This document shows positions 8,670 to 18,162 of a stretch of DNA of 43,364 nucleotides, piece after piece. The notes beneath the pieces were generated by a model, which was not told the origin of the DNA, did not search any database, and saw nothing but the letters and a program-made list of their open reading frames with translations. Every line of letters begins with the position of its first letter. Position 1 is the stretch's first letter. The DNA comes from a virus. The stretch covers positions 1 through 43,364 of the IMG/VR virus record IMGVR_UViG_3300000553_000086; one strand, 5' to 3'. Position numbers and translations under genes: made by a program.

Positions 8670-11600
8670 TTATTGAGCAACATTTGCCATTGAGAACGCG
8701 CCAAGATAAGTTGTGCCACCGTTAAATGTAATAAAAGAAACTACATCATAGTAATATGGATTTGTTGTTAATACTGGAGCCAATCCAGAAGACCAACGAA
8801 CACTTGATGGCCAAGTTGCGGTTCTACCACCAACACTATCTTGTTTTAATACGATAGTAATAGTTTGTAAAGTACCACTCACAGGCGGGTTGATAAATGT
8901 AAAGGTAGTATTGTTGTTAAGCTGAACTTCAAATACATTGCTTGCAGATAAATCAACGCTATATGTTGCACCCGCACTTAGATTTATAGTTACTGCTTCG
9001 GTGTATGCACCACTAAATGTAGTATATCCACCAACATTTAAATTACCAGCAATACCAACACCACCCTTGGCAACAATAGAACCAGTTGTCGTAGAACTAC
9101 TTAATGTGGTTGCCGCAGCAATAATATTACCGCCGCTGTACACATTTCCCGTTGTTACAACAGTAGCACCAAAGTGATTTGCGCCAGTGTTGCCAATTGT
9201 TCCAGCATAAACCGCAGAAAAATTGGCTAAGTTACCATTAATTGCAGCGGCAGTGTTGCCTATTGTTGTTGCAAGCAAATTAGTAGCATTGATAGTAGCG
9301 CCGTTTGTTGTGCCCTGTAGGTTAGTTGTTCCACTTACTGTCGCACTGGTAAGTGTACCAACGCTTGTGATACTTGGTTGGGCAGCAGTTGCTATAGTTC
9401 CATATATTGAGTTCCAACTATAACTTGCTGATCCTAAATTATAAGTGCTATTAAGAGTAGGTATTATATGATTGGTGCTTACCCAAGCAAGGTTTGCAAA
9501 GCTAAATGTCCAATTAACCACTCCAGGATAAGGAGATACACCAGTATTGCCTAGATATATACCAGCACCATCAACGCCAGTTGTTGTACTTTGGTTATTA
9601 GCAAGTGTAAGGTTTTTATTTGAAGTAGTAATAGTGCTACTTCCAGCGGAAGTTATAGTGCCAAGAACTTGCAACTGACCATTAACAATTAGGTTTGTAG
9701 ATACATTAACATTTCCCTGTGTATCAATAAATGCTCTTGTTTGGTTATTTTGTAATAGGTTATACTGAGTATTTGTGTAACTGCCTATACCAACTGCAGT
9801 TGCAGATGAATTAATTGTACCACTGCCAGCACCTGTTGAATCTTTTACAAATAGCGTACCAGCGCCAGTTGATATAAGTGTAGTATTACCAACAACATTT
9901 AAGTTACCAGTTGTATCAATATAGACTGGTGTTTGGCCATTTATTCCAAATTTTAACTGTGTGCTGGTTGCAGGACCAATATTAGCTGACACGATTGCAC
10001 CAGCAACCACTGATCCGCTAACACCTGCACCACCGCTAACAACAAGTGCGCCAGTAGTAGTGCTTGAACTGCCTGTTCCACTAGCAGCAATAATGTTACC
10101 GCCACTATATGTGTTACCAGTTGTTACAACGGTTGTAAATGAACCGCTGTTTGCACCATTTGCGCCAATTGCACCAATAAAATAACCAGCTATGTTACCA
10201 CCAGCACTTGCTGTAAAGCTAGGTGCTTTTAAGTTATTATTAATTGTTGTAGTACCAGTCGCTGAACCAATGTTCACCGAAGTTGCTGCACCGCCCATAT
10301 TTACAGTGGTTGAATTTAAATTAAATACTTGAGCAGTTGCTTGATCTGAGGTAATAGTAGCATTGCTATTAAGTGCCATACCACCAGTAAGAACCACCGT
10401 AGCACCAGTAAAGTTAGCACCACTGTTACCAATGGTTTGTGCATTTAGAGTTGGACCAGCAATTGTTCCATAAGAAGTTGTACTAGTAGTTGCAACAAGA
10501 GTAGTAAACTTACCCGCTGCTGGTCCTAATTGTCCAATTGGAGTATTGTCAATTGATGGGGTTGAAATAGAACCAATAATAGTGCCAACTATATAACCGC
10601 TTGTTGTAATATTACCAGTTGCCGTTATATTTCCAGTATTAACATTTCCAGCCGTAACATTTCCTGTTACTGTAGCTGTACCGCTGCTACTAATTCCAGT
10701 TGCAGATATTGTTCCACCAAATATATTTGTGGCTCCGCCAACATTTAACTGTCCAGCTATACCTACACCACCAGCCACTGTAATCGCGCCAGTTGTTGTA
10801 TTTGTGCTTATAGTAGTAGCTGCCATTCGCAAATTGCTACTTGTATTTGTTAATGATAAATTACCAGAAACTAATAAATCATAATTTACTGAAGAATATC
10901 CGTTGCCAAGAACATCAAAAGCGTCTTGCACCGCGCCAACGCTTGTTCTGTTACGAAGTCTGATTACACCATTGTTTAGCGTATTATCAATACGAAATTC
11001 ATTGCTTGAAATCCCAAGCAATGCTTGACTTGTAGCACCAATATATAAACCTGTGTTATTAAGAACACTTAAAGTGCCTACAGTACTAGTAAGCTGGTCA
11101 GCGCGCATAAAGCTAGCTGCAGTAACGCCACCAAGAGCAGCACTATCACTCGATTGTCCCCAAAATTTATTGTTTGAAACCGTAGCAGAACTTGCTATGT
11201 TAAGACCAGGATTAACAATACTAAATCCACTGATAGAAACATTGGGAGTAAAAGCTTGATCTTTGTTTAAAATTGCATATCTTGAACTACCAATAAAGAA
11301 ACTAATAACATTATGTGCGGTTGCGTTACTTTCATAAAGAATTTCACCTTGCACCTGTCCAGTTCCCGTAACAGGACCAATTGTGACCCAAGAACTACCA
11401 TTATAGCAATTTAACTGGTTTGGATTATTTGTTGTATTAAACCAAAGATCACCGATAACTGGATTAACTGGGGCAGAGGCACTTGCTGTTGCAGATGCAA
11501 TATTTTTAAAAACAGAGCCGTTATAAACTTTTAATACTGCGTTTCCTGCATCATACCAAATTTGTCCAGTTATTGGACTAATTGGTGATGTTGTGTTAGC

Positions 11601-11756
11601 AAAATTTTCTAACATATTAAGGAAATTTTGATCTAGGTACTGACCATAGCTTGGAGTATTTTTTCCCACCAATGCAATGCTAGTACTTGTATCCACTGTA
11701 CCATCTGCGATTACAATAGGATTGGTTCCATTTGCGGGGGTAATAGTATACGACAT
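8670..11756 (-). CDS. Long tail fibre-like protein, 1028 aa
   Basis: The N-terminus 'GKNTPSYGQYLDQNFLNMLE' followed by two 'P..GQIWYD/GDLWFNTTN' repeats is the characteristic start of tail fibre-like proteins in marine T4-like phages. The middle has at least three 'STTTGALVVSGGAGVSGSV' modules. It also contains the 'NNNLKAPSFTASAGGNIAGY' block that is identical in DNA to the 1204-aa fibre gene. The C-terminus (TINLSAGATYSVDLSASN onward) resembles a short beta domain for tip or trimer formation. It is first in an operon running through the glycine-rich adhesin to the 2OG oxygenase. Likely a structural fibre; the exact site in the virion is unknown. Confidence 0.88.
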   Translation of the reverse strand: MSYTITPANGTNPIVIADGTVDTSTSIALVGKNTPSYGQYLDQNFLNMLENFANTTSPISPITGQIWYDAGNAVLKVYNGSVFKNIASATASASAPVNPVIGDLWFNTTNNPNQLNCYNGSSWVTIGPVTGTGQVQGEILYESNATAHNVISFFIGSSRYAILNKDQAFTPNVSISGFSIVNPGLNIASSATVSNNKFWGQSSDSAALGGVTAASFMRADQLTSTVGTLSVLNNTGLYIGATSQALLGISSNEFRIDNTLNNGVIRLRNRTSVGAVQDAFDVLGNGYSSVNYDLLVSGNLSLTNTSSNLRMAATTISTNTTTGAITVAGGVGIAGQLNVGGATNIFGGTISATGISSSGTATVTGNVTAGNVNTGNITATGNITTSGYIVGTIIGSISTPSIDNTPIGQLGPAAGKFTTLVATTSTTSYGTIAGPTLNAQTIGNSGANFTGATVVLTGGMALNSNATITSDQATAQVFNLNSTTVNMGGAATSVNIGSATGTTTINNNLKAPSFTASAGGNIAGYFIGAIGANGANSGSFTTVVTTGNTYSGGNIIAASGTGSSSTTTGALVVSGGAGVSGSVVAGAIVSANIGPATSTQLKFGINGQTPVYIDTTGNLNVVGNTTLISTGAGTLFVKDSTGAGSGTINSSATAVGIGSYTNTQYNLLQNNQTRAFIDTQGNVNVSTNLIVNGQLQVLGTITSAGSSTITTSNKNLTLANNQSTTTGVDGAGIYLGNTGVSPYPGVVNWTFSFANLAWVSTNHIIPTLNSTYNLGSASYSWNSIYGTIATAAQPSITSVGTLTSATVSGTTNLQGTTNGATINATNLLATTIGNTAAAINGNLANFSAVYAGTIGNTGANHFGATVVTTGNVYSGGNIIAAATTLSSSTTTGSIVAKGGVGIAGNLNVGGYTTFSGAYTEAVTINLSAGATYSVDLSASNVFEVQLNNNTTFTFINPPVSGTLQTITIVLKQDSVGGRTATWPSSVRWSSGLAPVLTTNPYYYDVVSFITFNGGTTYLGAFSMANVAQ

Positions 11757-11776
11757 TTATATGCTCCTGACTAAGA

Positions 11777-11783
11777 TATTTAG
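11777..11783 (-). promoter_or_regulatory. T4-type late promoter (CTAAATA)
   Basis: The minus strand reads GCTAAATATC, with its upstream edge 27 nt before the ATG at 11756. It would drive the six-gene operon down to 5437. Confidence 0.55.
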
Positions 11784-11851
11784 CACTATATTAGTTTGAG
11801 ATACTGTGCAATATCAGTATTTAATAATCAGAGTATTTTATAACGATGTCG

Positions 11852-13726
11852 TTAACCAATATAAGCTACACCCCAGTTATCATTGGCATCAAAATTGACA
11901 GTTCCACTAATACATTTTGCTACAAGATAATCACCTGCATTTAATTTAACTATACTTGTCTCACCAAAGTGTGTTGTTTGTGTGGCGTTAGAAGTAATTT
12001 CCCAAAATACCATGACATTTCCCGATGATGTTTGTCCATTTTTAAATACGCCAGCTTGACTAAGTGATGCAGTTGTCCCCGCACGAGCATTAAAGTACAC
12101 TTGATACAATCCAGCAATAGGTGCTGTAAATTGGCCAGTATTATTGTTATAATAACTACCTTGATTATAATCTATAGCCACACCACTGATAGTACTAGAC
12201 CAAGCATAACTATTAACTCCATACACGCGACACGCTGGACGGTTTGGTATTGTAATTCCATATGAACCGTTTACTGTTAAATTTCCAGAAAGTGTCGTGT
12301 CACCATTATCTTGTAGTTGCAGCAGTGTTGCTGAATAAGCACTATTAATAATTTCTAATCCGCCTGTGCTATTCAGTCGTAGAGATTTATTTGGATTTGT
12401 GGCTCCGCTAGTAGTGTTTGTAACTCGTAAAAAATCTGCGTATCCTGTTCCACCAACAGTGTCTTTTGAAGTAATTTGAAGTGCTGAACCTGTTGTACTA
12501 GTAGGTTGATAGGTAATGCTCATATTACCTATTGCAGTAGAATTTCCTCGAACGGTTATATTGCCACCAATAGCAATATTTCCATTACTATATGCAGTAA
12601 CTGACGCAGGATTGTTGACTATACTGGTTATCTGACTAGTTGTAGTATAACTTCTTGCTTCGATAATATCAGTGCTGAGTGGAGCTTCGTTAAGAGTTAG
12701 CGTAGTTCCAGATACTGTATAGCTGGTTGTTGGGATTTGGATAACACCGTTAATACTAACCAAAACACCTTGTGTAGTATTAGACTGACTTAATGTAAAT
12801 GCAGTTGTGCTACCATCACCAGTGAAGATATCACTAGTAACAATAGTACTACTACTCGCACCAACCTGACTCCATGAAATACCATTATATGCTTCTAACC
12901 ATCCATAAGTTGTATTCCAACGAATTAACCCAGTCACATTAGTTGATGGATAGTTTGAAGTAGTACCTACTGGAACAAGCAATCCAGTGTTGCTATAAAT
13001 TGCAGTTATTCCAGAACCAGGCGGGTTAATATTAATATTTCCATTAGTTCCATATGTTGTTATGTTATTAGTAATTAAATTGGCATTAATATAATTTGCC
13101 GCTATATTTGCTGCAACAACATTTCCATTAAATGTTACCGTGTTGCTGAAAGTAATTGGCGATGCAAATGTAGTTATACCACTTGCGCCTGTATATCTAG
13201 CACCAACAACATAAACAACATTTCCAGTCGATCCATTCCAAGTTACTGCAGTAGGAACATTTGTATCTGCAAAATTAAGAATACCCGATTGATAATCAAA
13301 ATACCAGCTATCACTGTTTCCGCTACCTGCTTGTGGAAGAGATACACCATATGTTTGTGGTGCACTATTACCACTTGGTGCTGCATATAGTTTTAATTGA
13401 TATCCAGAACCATATTGCGTTGGAATCCAGTTTGTTAACCCAGTTGCCCAAGTTTGATTAGTGGTGCTTTCTGCTAAGTTTACTGATTGAACAGTAGTAG
13501 AAAGAGTATCACTATACACTGTAACAACTGCACTATTTGATGTTGGCAATGTACTAACACTTGGAATTAAAAAATCCTGTTGCCAAATAGTAGAACCAGG
13601 ACTTAGCAGTGGACTAGCATTAGATTCGTTACTTGGACCTTTAGCTGTACTAGTATCAGTCTTGGCAACACCATAACCAACTTTTTTCAGCAAATAATCA
13701 ACAATCTGTGTTTGTGAAATAGCCAT
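11852..13726 (-). CDS. Tail adhesin with C-terminal C1q-like domain, 624 aa
   Basis: The protein has an N-terminal segment (MAISQTQIVDYLLKKVGYGV) seen in phage structural proteins. Around residues 270-370 come a 'VPVGTTSNYPSTNVTGLIRW' motif and then a 'FTGDGSTTAFTLS' beta module. The last 130 residues look like a C1q/TNF-type jelly roll: 'YNNNTGQFTAPIAGLYQVYF', then 'AGVFKNGQ', then 'LNAGDYLVAKC' and a 'WGVAYIG' end. C1q-like heads form trimers and often bind sugars or proteins, so this is a plausible receptor-binding tip. The start overlaps the upstream gene stop (TAATG), so it is coupled to the 662-aa protein. Confidence 0.82.
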   Translation of the reverse strand: MAISQTQIVDYLLKKVGYGVAKTDTSTAKGPSNESNASPLLSPGSTIWQQDFLIPSVSTLPTSNSAVVTVYSDTLSTTVQSVNLAESTTNQTWATGLTNWIPTQYGSGYQLKLYAAPSGNSAPQTYGVSLPQAGSGNSDSWYFDYQSGILNFADTNVPTAVTWNGSTGNVVYVVGARYTGASGITTFASPITFSNTVTFNGNVVAANIAANYINANLITNNITTYGTNGNININPPGSGITAIYSNTGLLVPVGTTSNYPSTNVTGLIRWNTTYGWLEAYNGISWSQVGASSSTIVTSDIFTGDGSTTAFTLSQSNTTQGVLVSINGVIQIPTTSYTVSGTTLTLNEAPLSTDIIEARSYTTTSQITSIVNNPASVTAYSNGNIAIGGNITVRGNSTAIGNMSITYQPTSTTGSALQITSKDTVGGTGYADFLRVTNTTSGATNPNKSLRLNSTGGLEIINSAYSATLLQLQDNGDTTLSGNLTVNGSYGITIPNRPACRVYGVNSYAWSSTISGVAIDYNQGSYYNNNTGQFTAPIAGLYQVYFNARAGTTASLSQAGVFKNGQTSSGNVMVFWEITSNATQTTHFGETSIVKLNAGDYLVAKCISGTVNFDANDNWGVAYIG

Positions 13727-15714
13727 TAGTTAGTTGCCACCTGTATGCTCAACGCAGTCAAACTCTGACCGCTGGTTAATTTTACACGAACATAAACTTC
13801 ATTACCTATATTTCCAGCGGTACTTGTATTAACTGTTCCAAATGTTGCAGTATAACTGCCGTTTGAAACAAGTGATCCAAATACAGCATTGCCGCCGACC
13901 GCACACCCATTTGAACCATTTCCGCCGCCGCCTGCTCCTGGAATACCACTGCCTGCATATGCAGTTCCCATGGTATACCAACCGTTTAATGTACTATAAG
14001 TTGATGATATTCCTGGCAATGCTACCCAAAGACCAGCAATTGTTCCGCTATACTGAATGTTAAATTTTGCAAGCGCGGCTTTAGTAAATTTAAATGTAAA
14101 ATATTGTGCAGCGCCTTGACCACTTAAATTTGGACCCACTGGTTGATAACCTGAACTATAATTTGTTTGATCAAATTTAAGAACAGTTGCAACAACAGTA
14201 GCATCAGTAGTATAAAATGGACCAGTTTGACTATTAAATGCACTTTCACTGCCAGTAAATGCTGGAGTATCGCTTGCTGTTCCGCCATCTGGATTAACGA
14301 TACGAAATACAGTTGTAGATAGCGCATTAGTCAAACTTGATTCTTCAATTTGGGTGGATGTTCCAGTTTTATATAGAACAGTTACGCCAAGTGAAAATGT
14401 CTGTGCAGCCGTGCTATAACTGTTATAAGCAGTCATACTTGGACCCGTTGAACTGCTACCAAATCCAGTAACTCCAGCCGCAGTTGTTGTAAAATATGCG
14501 CTTCCACTAGATACATAAGCATTGCGAACCAGCGGAGTTGTCACGCCAGCTTGAGTATAAGTTACGCTGGTTGGTGCCTGAAATGCGCCGCCAGCAGAAC
14601 CAACAATAAATGTATCGCTTGTATAATATGTATCACCACTGAGTTTTGCTACATTTCCAACTAAACGCCAAGATGAACTGCTATTAAGATGCGGAACGGT
14701 TGAACTAAAAGTTGAACTATTGGAAATTAAAGCAATACTTGCATTGCTCCACACAGGTGCGCCAGGCGTATTATTATCATAATACCAACTAACTGCATTG
14801 GTGTTTGCACCAGCCGAATCAGTTAGGTATACTTGATTCCATCCTGCAGTTGCGTTACTGCCGCTTCCTTGAGCAGAAAAACTACTCCAGAATCCACCAG
14901 CACTGCCACTTAAAACACTATAATCTTGGTTTAAAGTTATAATAAGTTGACCATAAGTTCCGTTATTATTGTTACCAGATGCCATTGTACGATAGCCAGT
15001 AGCCACGCCATTTACAATAACTTGAACATTGCCACTGTCGCCTGGTCCTTGGCGAGAAAATGTATTAGTGGTCATGGTATTCGTTCTAATACCGCTGGTC
15101 ACGCTTGTGCCAGCAGCTACACTTAAATTGCCCCATCCACTATTATCGGTCTGTGTAAAGTTGGTCATACGACCAAGAGTTGATAGGCCAGTTAAACTTA
15201 ATGCACCGCTATTAGGAAAATTTCCTGGCGCGGGTGGAACAAGTTTTCCTAAAACTTGATTTAATCTTGCGATGCCATCTGTTATATAAGTTGAAGTTGA
15301 TAAACTAACAGCATTACTAACTAGTTGTCCAGTAGTATTTGATCCTAATATAATAGTGTTGCCTTCAACTGTGCCAGAAACAGTATCGACATAACTTTTT
15401 GTAACTGCATCGGCAGGATATAATGGAGTTGGAAGATTCGTTAATCTGTTATTATTTAAATTAACATTTCCGTAAATACTAGCAAGATATAGATCGCCGT
15501 TTAAACTCGTAATGTTACCAGCAGTTACATAAACGCAACCCAATGTAACCGTGCCATTTACAGATAAAGTATTTCCTGGAATATTATTAAGAATACCAAC
15601 ACGACGATTGTTAGTATCAAAATACATCAAATTGCCGTCAATAATCAAATCTGTGTTATAACGCAGAAGATTATCTTTCAGCATCTGTCCAGAGATTTTA
15701 CCGAGAACTGCCAT
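13726..15714 (-). CDS. Tail fibre/structural protein, 662 aa
   Basis: The N-terminus (MAVLGKISGQMLKDNLLRYN, then a 'DGNLMYFDTNNRRVGI' segment and 'YPADAVTKSYVDT') is a typical phage fibre base with a beta-roll start. The rest is Ser/Thr/Gly/Asn-rich beta sequence with no clear enzyme motif. A Gly-rich loop (GIPGAGGGGNGSNG) occurs near the C-terminus. The gene has its own late promoter at 15733-15739 and overlaps the C1q-like adhesin gene by one base, so the two are probably partners in one fibre. Confidence 0.8.
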   Translation of the reverse strand: MAVLGKISGQMLKDNLLRYNTDLIIDGNLMYFDTNNRRVGILNNIPGNTLSVNGTVTLGCVYVTAGNITSLNGDLYLASIYGNVNLNNNRLTNLPTPLYPADAVTKSYVDTVSGTVEGNTIILGSNTTGQLVSNAVSLSTSTYITDGIARLNQVLGKLVPPAPGNFPNSGALSLTGLSTLGRMTNFTQTDNSGWGNLSVAAGTSVTSGIRTNTMTTNTFSRQGPGDSGNVQVIVNGVATGYRTMASGNNNNGTYGQLIITLNQDYSVLSGSAGGFWSSFSAQGSGSNATAGWNQVYLTDSAGANTNAVSWYYDNNTPGAPVWSNASIALISNSSTFSSTVPHLNSSSSWRLVGNVAKLSGDTYYTSDTFIVGSAGGAFQAPTSVTYTQAGVTTPLVRNAYVSSGSAYFTTTAAGVTGFGSSSTGPSMTAYNSYSTAAQTFSLGVTVLYKTGTSTQIEESSLTNALSTTVFRIVNPDGGTASDTPAFTGSESAFNSQTGPFYTTDATVVATVLKFDQTNYSSGYQPVGPNLSGQGAAQYFTFKFTKAALAKFNIQYSGTIAGLWVALPGISSTYSTLNGWYTMGTAYAGSGIPGAGGGGNGSNGCAVGGNAVFGSLVSNGSYTATFGTVNTSTAGNIGNEVYVRVKLTSGQSLTALSIQVATN

Positions 15715-15732
15715 TTACACTACCTTATAGGA

Positions 15733-15739
15733 TATTTAT
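15733..15739 (-). promoter_or_regulatory. T4-type late promoter (ATAAATA)
   Basis: The minus strand reads CATAAATATCC, with its upstream edge 25 nt before the ATG at 15714. Confidence 0.65.
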
Positions 15740-15758
15740 GGTATTACATAGGTGTAAA

Positions 15759-16166
15759 TTAATTGGCATCCGTGCTATTAAATTTATGAAAAATTATAAC
15801 ATTTTGTGTGGCTGGAGGAGCAGTAGTAAAGTTAATAGTTGCACCGCTTAAAGTATAAGCATCATCTGGGTTTTGTGGAACATTTCCAACAAACACAAGA
15901 ATACTTGAGCTACTTGGTGGTATATAACTTAGCGTAAAGCTAGTAGTTACACCGTCACCCGTAAAAGTATCTTTATAAATCGTAACATTTCCAAGAATAG
16001 CAATACTTTGCCAAGAATTATAGTAAATTTCAAAACGCTGAGTATCTGTATTATAACGAATCTGTCCGTTTACTGGATTTATCGGACGAGCGGCAGTTCC
16101 GCCCGATGGCAGTTGAACAGCACTACTTCCAGTTTTAATTGTTGCGTTTTTAAGTAATGTAGCCAT
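15759..16166 (-). CDS. Small tail structural protein with FTGDG module, 135 aa
   Basis: The first half has the phage-tail motif 'LPSGGTAARPINPVNGQIRY'. The second half has the 'DTFTGDGVTTSFTLSYIP' beta module also present in the 624-aa and 1204-aa fibres. So this is essentially a stand-alone copy of a domain pair used inside the larger fibres. It overlaps the upstream gene as TAATG and is the last gene of a three-gene operon from the promoter at 17211. Confidence 0.75.
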   Translation of the reverse strand: MATLLKNATIKTGSSAVQLPSGGTAARPINPVNGQIRYNTDTQRFEIYYNSWQSIAILGNVTIYKDTFTGDGVTTSFTLSYIPPSSSSILVFVGNVPQNPDDAYTLSGATINFTTAPPATQNVIIFHKFNSTDAN

Positions 16167-16483
16167 TATAGTGCAAAATATCCTATTGTCATGGTCATCG
16201 CAGTAGCAGCATTTGCATTAGCATAAATTGCGTCACCACTTCCTAACACAAATTTTTCTTGGTTTACTACCAGCGTATCACTTGATGTAATTGCATAGTT
16301 GGCGTATATTTGGTTATAGGTTTGTGCGCCAACACTGCTTTGTGATGACGGTACTATATAAAGATTTGCAATCTTAGTGCTGCCACTAAAATTACAAAAG
16401 TACATCAAGCTAACAACAGTATTACCAGTACTGGTATAAACTGCATTAGCGGCCAATCCTAGATTTGCATTTACAATTGCCAT
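16166..16483 (-). CDS. Small structural beta-sandwich protein, 105 aa
   Basis: The pattern 'NAVYTSTGNTVVSLMYFCN', then 'ANLYIVPS', then 'KFVLGSGDAIYANANAA' matches a small beta-sandwich family common among tail genes of marine myoviruses (recognised by pattern only). No enzyme motif. It has a ribosome site AAGGAATAAGAA before the ATG and overlaps the next gene by one base, so its product is likely made in step with its neighbours. Confidence 0.7.
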   Translation of the reverse strand: MAIVNANLGLAANAVYTSTGNTVVSLMYFCNFSGSTKIANLYIVPSSQSSVGAQTYNQIYANYAITSSDTLVVNQEKFVLGSGDAIYANANAATAMTMTIGYFAL

Positions 16484-16493
16484 TTCTTATTCC

Positions 16494-17192
16494 TTAATAT
16501 GACATCAATAAACCGAGACCGAGGGCACGGTTTTTAGTTATTAATTCATCTGTTGTATTGTTATTTACCACATATAAACCAGTGTTTCCAGAACCTACAG
16601 TGTTTGCATATAACTGTGTTGTACTAGCAACATTTGTTGGAGCAGATTGATATGCAATTTTTAATACATCTAATATGTAGATATGCCCTGTTCCATCTGC
16701 AGTAAGAGTTAAATCTTGGTTTGATGATGCAGTGGTAGTAAGGTTACCGTTACCAATTACAGTATTATAAACACTTAAGTTTCCGTTATTAAAAGTAAAG
16801 TTTGCATTACCTAACAGTGAACCACCGTTGTTATATTGAACTTGTGTTGTGGAACCACCTGCTGGTATAGCACCCGCAGTACTAATTTTTGCGTAGGTAG
16901 TGCCATCATTAGTTAACTGCCAGTAACCGTTTGTTTCGCTCCATTGAATTGCTGTGTTAGCACTTGTTCCACGATCAACCACAATGCTTGCGCCAAGTGG
17001 GTTAGGGGCATTTGCGGCAGTTAGTCCTGCATTTAGCGTAATAACATGGTCAGTAATGTTTGTTTCTGTTGTGACAATAGTGCTAGTATTGCCTGTAATA
17101 TTTAAACTGCCATGAATAGTTACAACATTAGCGTAAATGTCATATGGTGCTGGATTACCATCATTACCTATAACTCTTTTAACAATGCTCAT
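16494..17192 (-). CDS. Tail fibre/baseplate-associated structural protein, 232 aa
   Basis: A beta-rich protein with an N-terminal 'GSLNITGNTSTIVTTETNIT' segment and 'TAIQWSETNGYWQLTNDGTT'. Both resemble segments in the 1204-aa and 1643-aa fibres, such as their 'NGSTTTINANSI' and 'GLVRQASSNVWKLFSNI' parts. It is first in the operon 16494-16166-15759, directly after the best-matching late promoter of the tail region. Likely a minor fibre or fibre-attachment protein. Confidence 0.72.
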   Translation of the reverse strand: MSIVKRVIGNDGNPAPYDIYANVVTIHGSLNITGNTSTIVTTETNITDHVITLNAGLTAANAPNPLGASIVVDRGTSANTAIQWSETNGYWQLTNDGTTYAKISTAGAIPAGGSTTQVQYNNGGSLLGNANFTFNNGNLSVYNTVIGNGNLTTTASSNQDLTLTADGTGHIYILDVLKIAYQSAPTNVASTTQLYANTVGSGNTGLYVVNNNTTDELITKNRALGLGLLMSY

Positions 17193-17210
17193 TCTAGAAT
17201 TCCTACTGGA

Positions 17211-17218
17211 TATTTATA
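17211..17218 (-). promoter_or_regulatory. T4-type late promoter, perfect TATAAATA
   Basis: The minus strand reads TATAAATATCC, an exact match to the T4 late -10 box. Its upstream edge is 26 nt before the ATG at 17192, and it lies just past the terminator of the previous gene. Confidence 0.8.
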
Positions 17219-17233
17219 TCATTATAAGTTTAT

Positions 17234-17260
17234 AAAAAAATAGCAGCCCAAAGGCTGCTA
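17234..17260 (-). terminator. Rho-independent terminator
   Basis: On the minus strand TAGCAGCC-TTT-GGGCTGCTA forms a stem of about 8 bp followed by TTTTTTTA. It lies just after the stop of the 268-aa gene and separates it from the next late promoter. Confidence 0.9.
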
Positions 17261-17284
17261 TTATATTTGTTATTTTAATTAAAA

Positions 17285-18091
17285 TTATACGCCAGGAACA
17301 CGAACTGTTGTAGCAGTAGGATCAGTAAATGTCCACTGATACTTGTTGTTATTAAAGTCGATAACAAACTTGTTGCTTAAACGAGCAGCGTGCCCGCCAA
17401 CATACATGCTAGAAATAGCAGCAGCATTTGAAACTGTTTGTGAATTGATCGTAACATTTGCGTTAGCTAATGAACCTGCTGTAGAAATGCTTGCAATTTT
17501 AACATTTCCAGTAATACCAGTTCCACGAATATAATCACCAACTGCTGGACTTTTTGGACCAGCAACATTAGCAGTTGAGTATGTTACATATGCATAGGCA
17601 GTGCTGCCACCGACATAAACATTAACATTTCCATAAGAAATAACGCTAGTGTCAACACCAATGCTCATTTGACCAGCAGAAAGGTTTGCGCCAGGAACAT
17701 TTGCTAGTGTGCAAACGCCTAATAGATTTACTACACCAGTAGTAGTTAATGTTGGAATTGTTGCAGTAGCTGTGAAAATATCACCAGCAACAGCACTTTG
17801 TGGACCGCCAAGTGCTGGCCAGTTTGTATTGCCAACGGTAGTGATCACATAAGCATTTCCTGCAACGATGTATTCATCTTGAATTGAAGTGCTGTCGTTA
17901 ACCAAGAATTTATTCTTGCCTTTTGAACGAAGAATGCTGCCAGCAGTATTGACCACACCGTTAGTAACATACACATTAGGACGAACTTGAGTACCGCTAA
18001 TACTTGTTAGACCACCAGTACCACCGATAACATTATTAGTGTCCGCATATTGGTTTACTGTTGCGCTTTTCTGAATCTTAAATTTTGCCAT
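17285..18091 (-). CDS. Structural protein, 268 aa, own transcription unit
   Basis: The N-terminus MAKFKIQKSATVNQYADTNN is followed by 'SILRSKGKNKFLVNDS' and 'GNAYVITTVGNTNWPALGGP...GDIFTATA', a segment found in T4-like phage structural proteins. No enzyme motif, signal or membrane segment. It has its own late promoter, a longer than usual leader (about 60 nt) with hairpins, a good ribosome site (CAAGGAGAATAAAA) and its own strong terminator. Such a separate unit suggests a protein needed in high amount. Exact role unknown. Confidence 0.7.
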   Translation of the reverse strand: MAKFKIQKSATVNQYADTNNVIGGTGGLTSISGTQVRPNVYVTNGVVNTAGSILRSKGKNKFLVNDSTSIQDEYIVAGNAYVITTVGNTNWPALGGPQSAVAGDIFTATATIPTLTTTGVVNLLGVCTLANVPGANLSAGQMSIGVDTSVISYGNVNVYVGGSTAYAYVTYSTANVAGPKSPAVGDYIRGTGITGNVKIASISTAGSLANANVTINSQTVSNAAAISSMYVGGHAARLSNKFVIDFNNNKYQWTFTDPTATTVRVPGV

Positions 18092-18154
18092 TTTTATTCT
18101 CCTTGTAGGCGTTCTAGGCCAACGGTTGGCTTTCCGTAGTCTTAAACGACAAGG

Positions 18155-18161
18155 TATTTAT
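18155..18161 (-). promoter_or_regulatory. T4-type late promoter (ATAAATA)
   Basis: The minus strand reads CATAAATACC, 70 nt before the ATG at 18091. The spacing is longer than usual, and the leader holds a GCCAA-CCG-TTGGC hairpin. Confidence 0.55.
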
Positions 18162-18162
18162 G

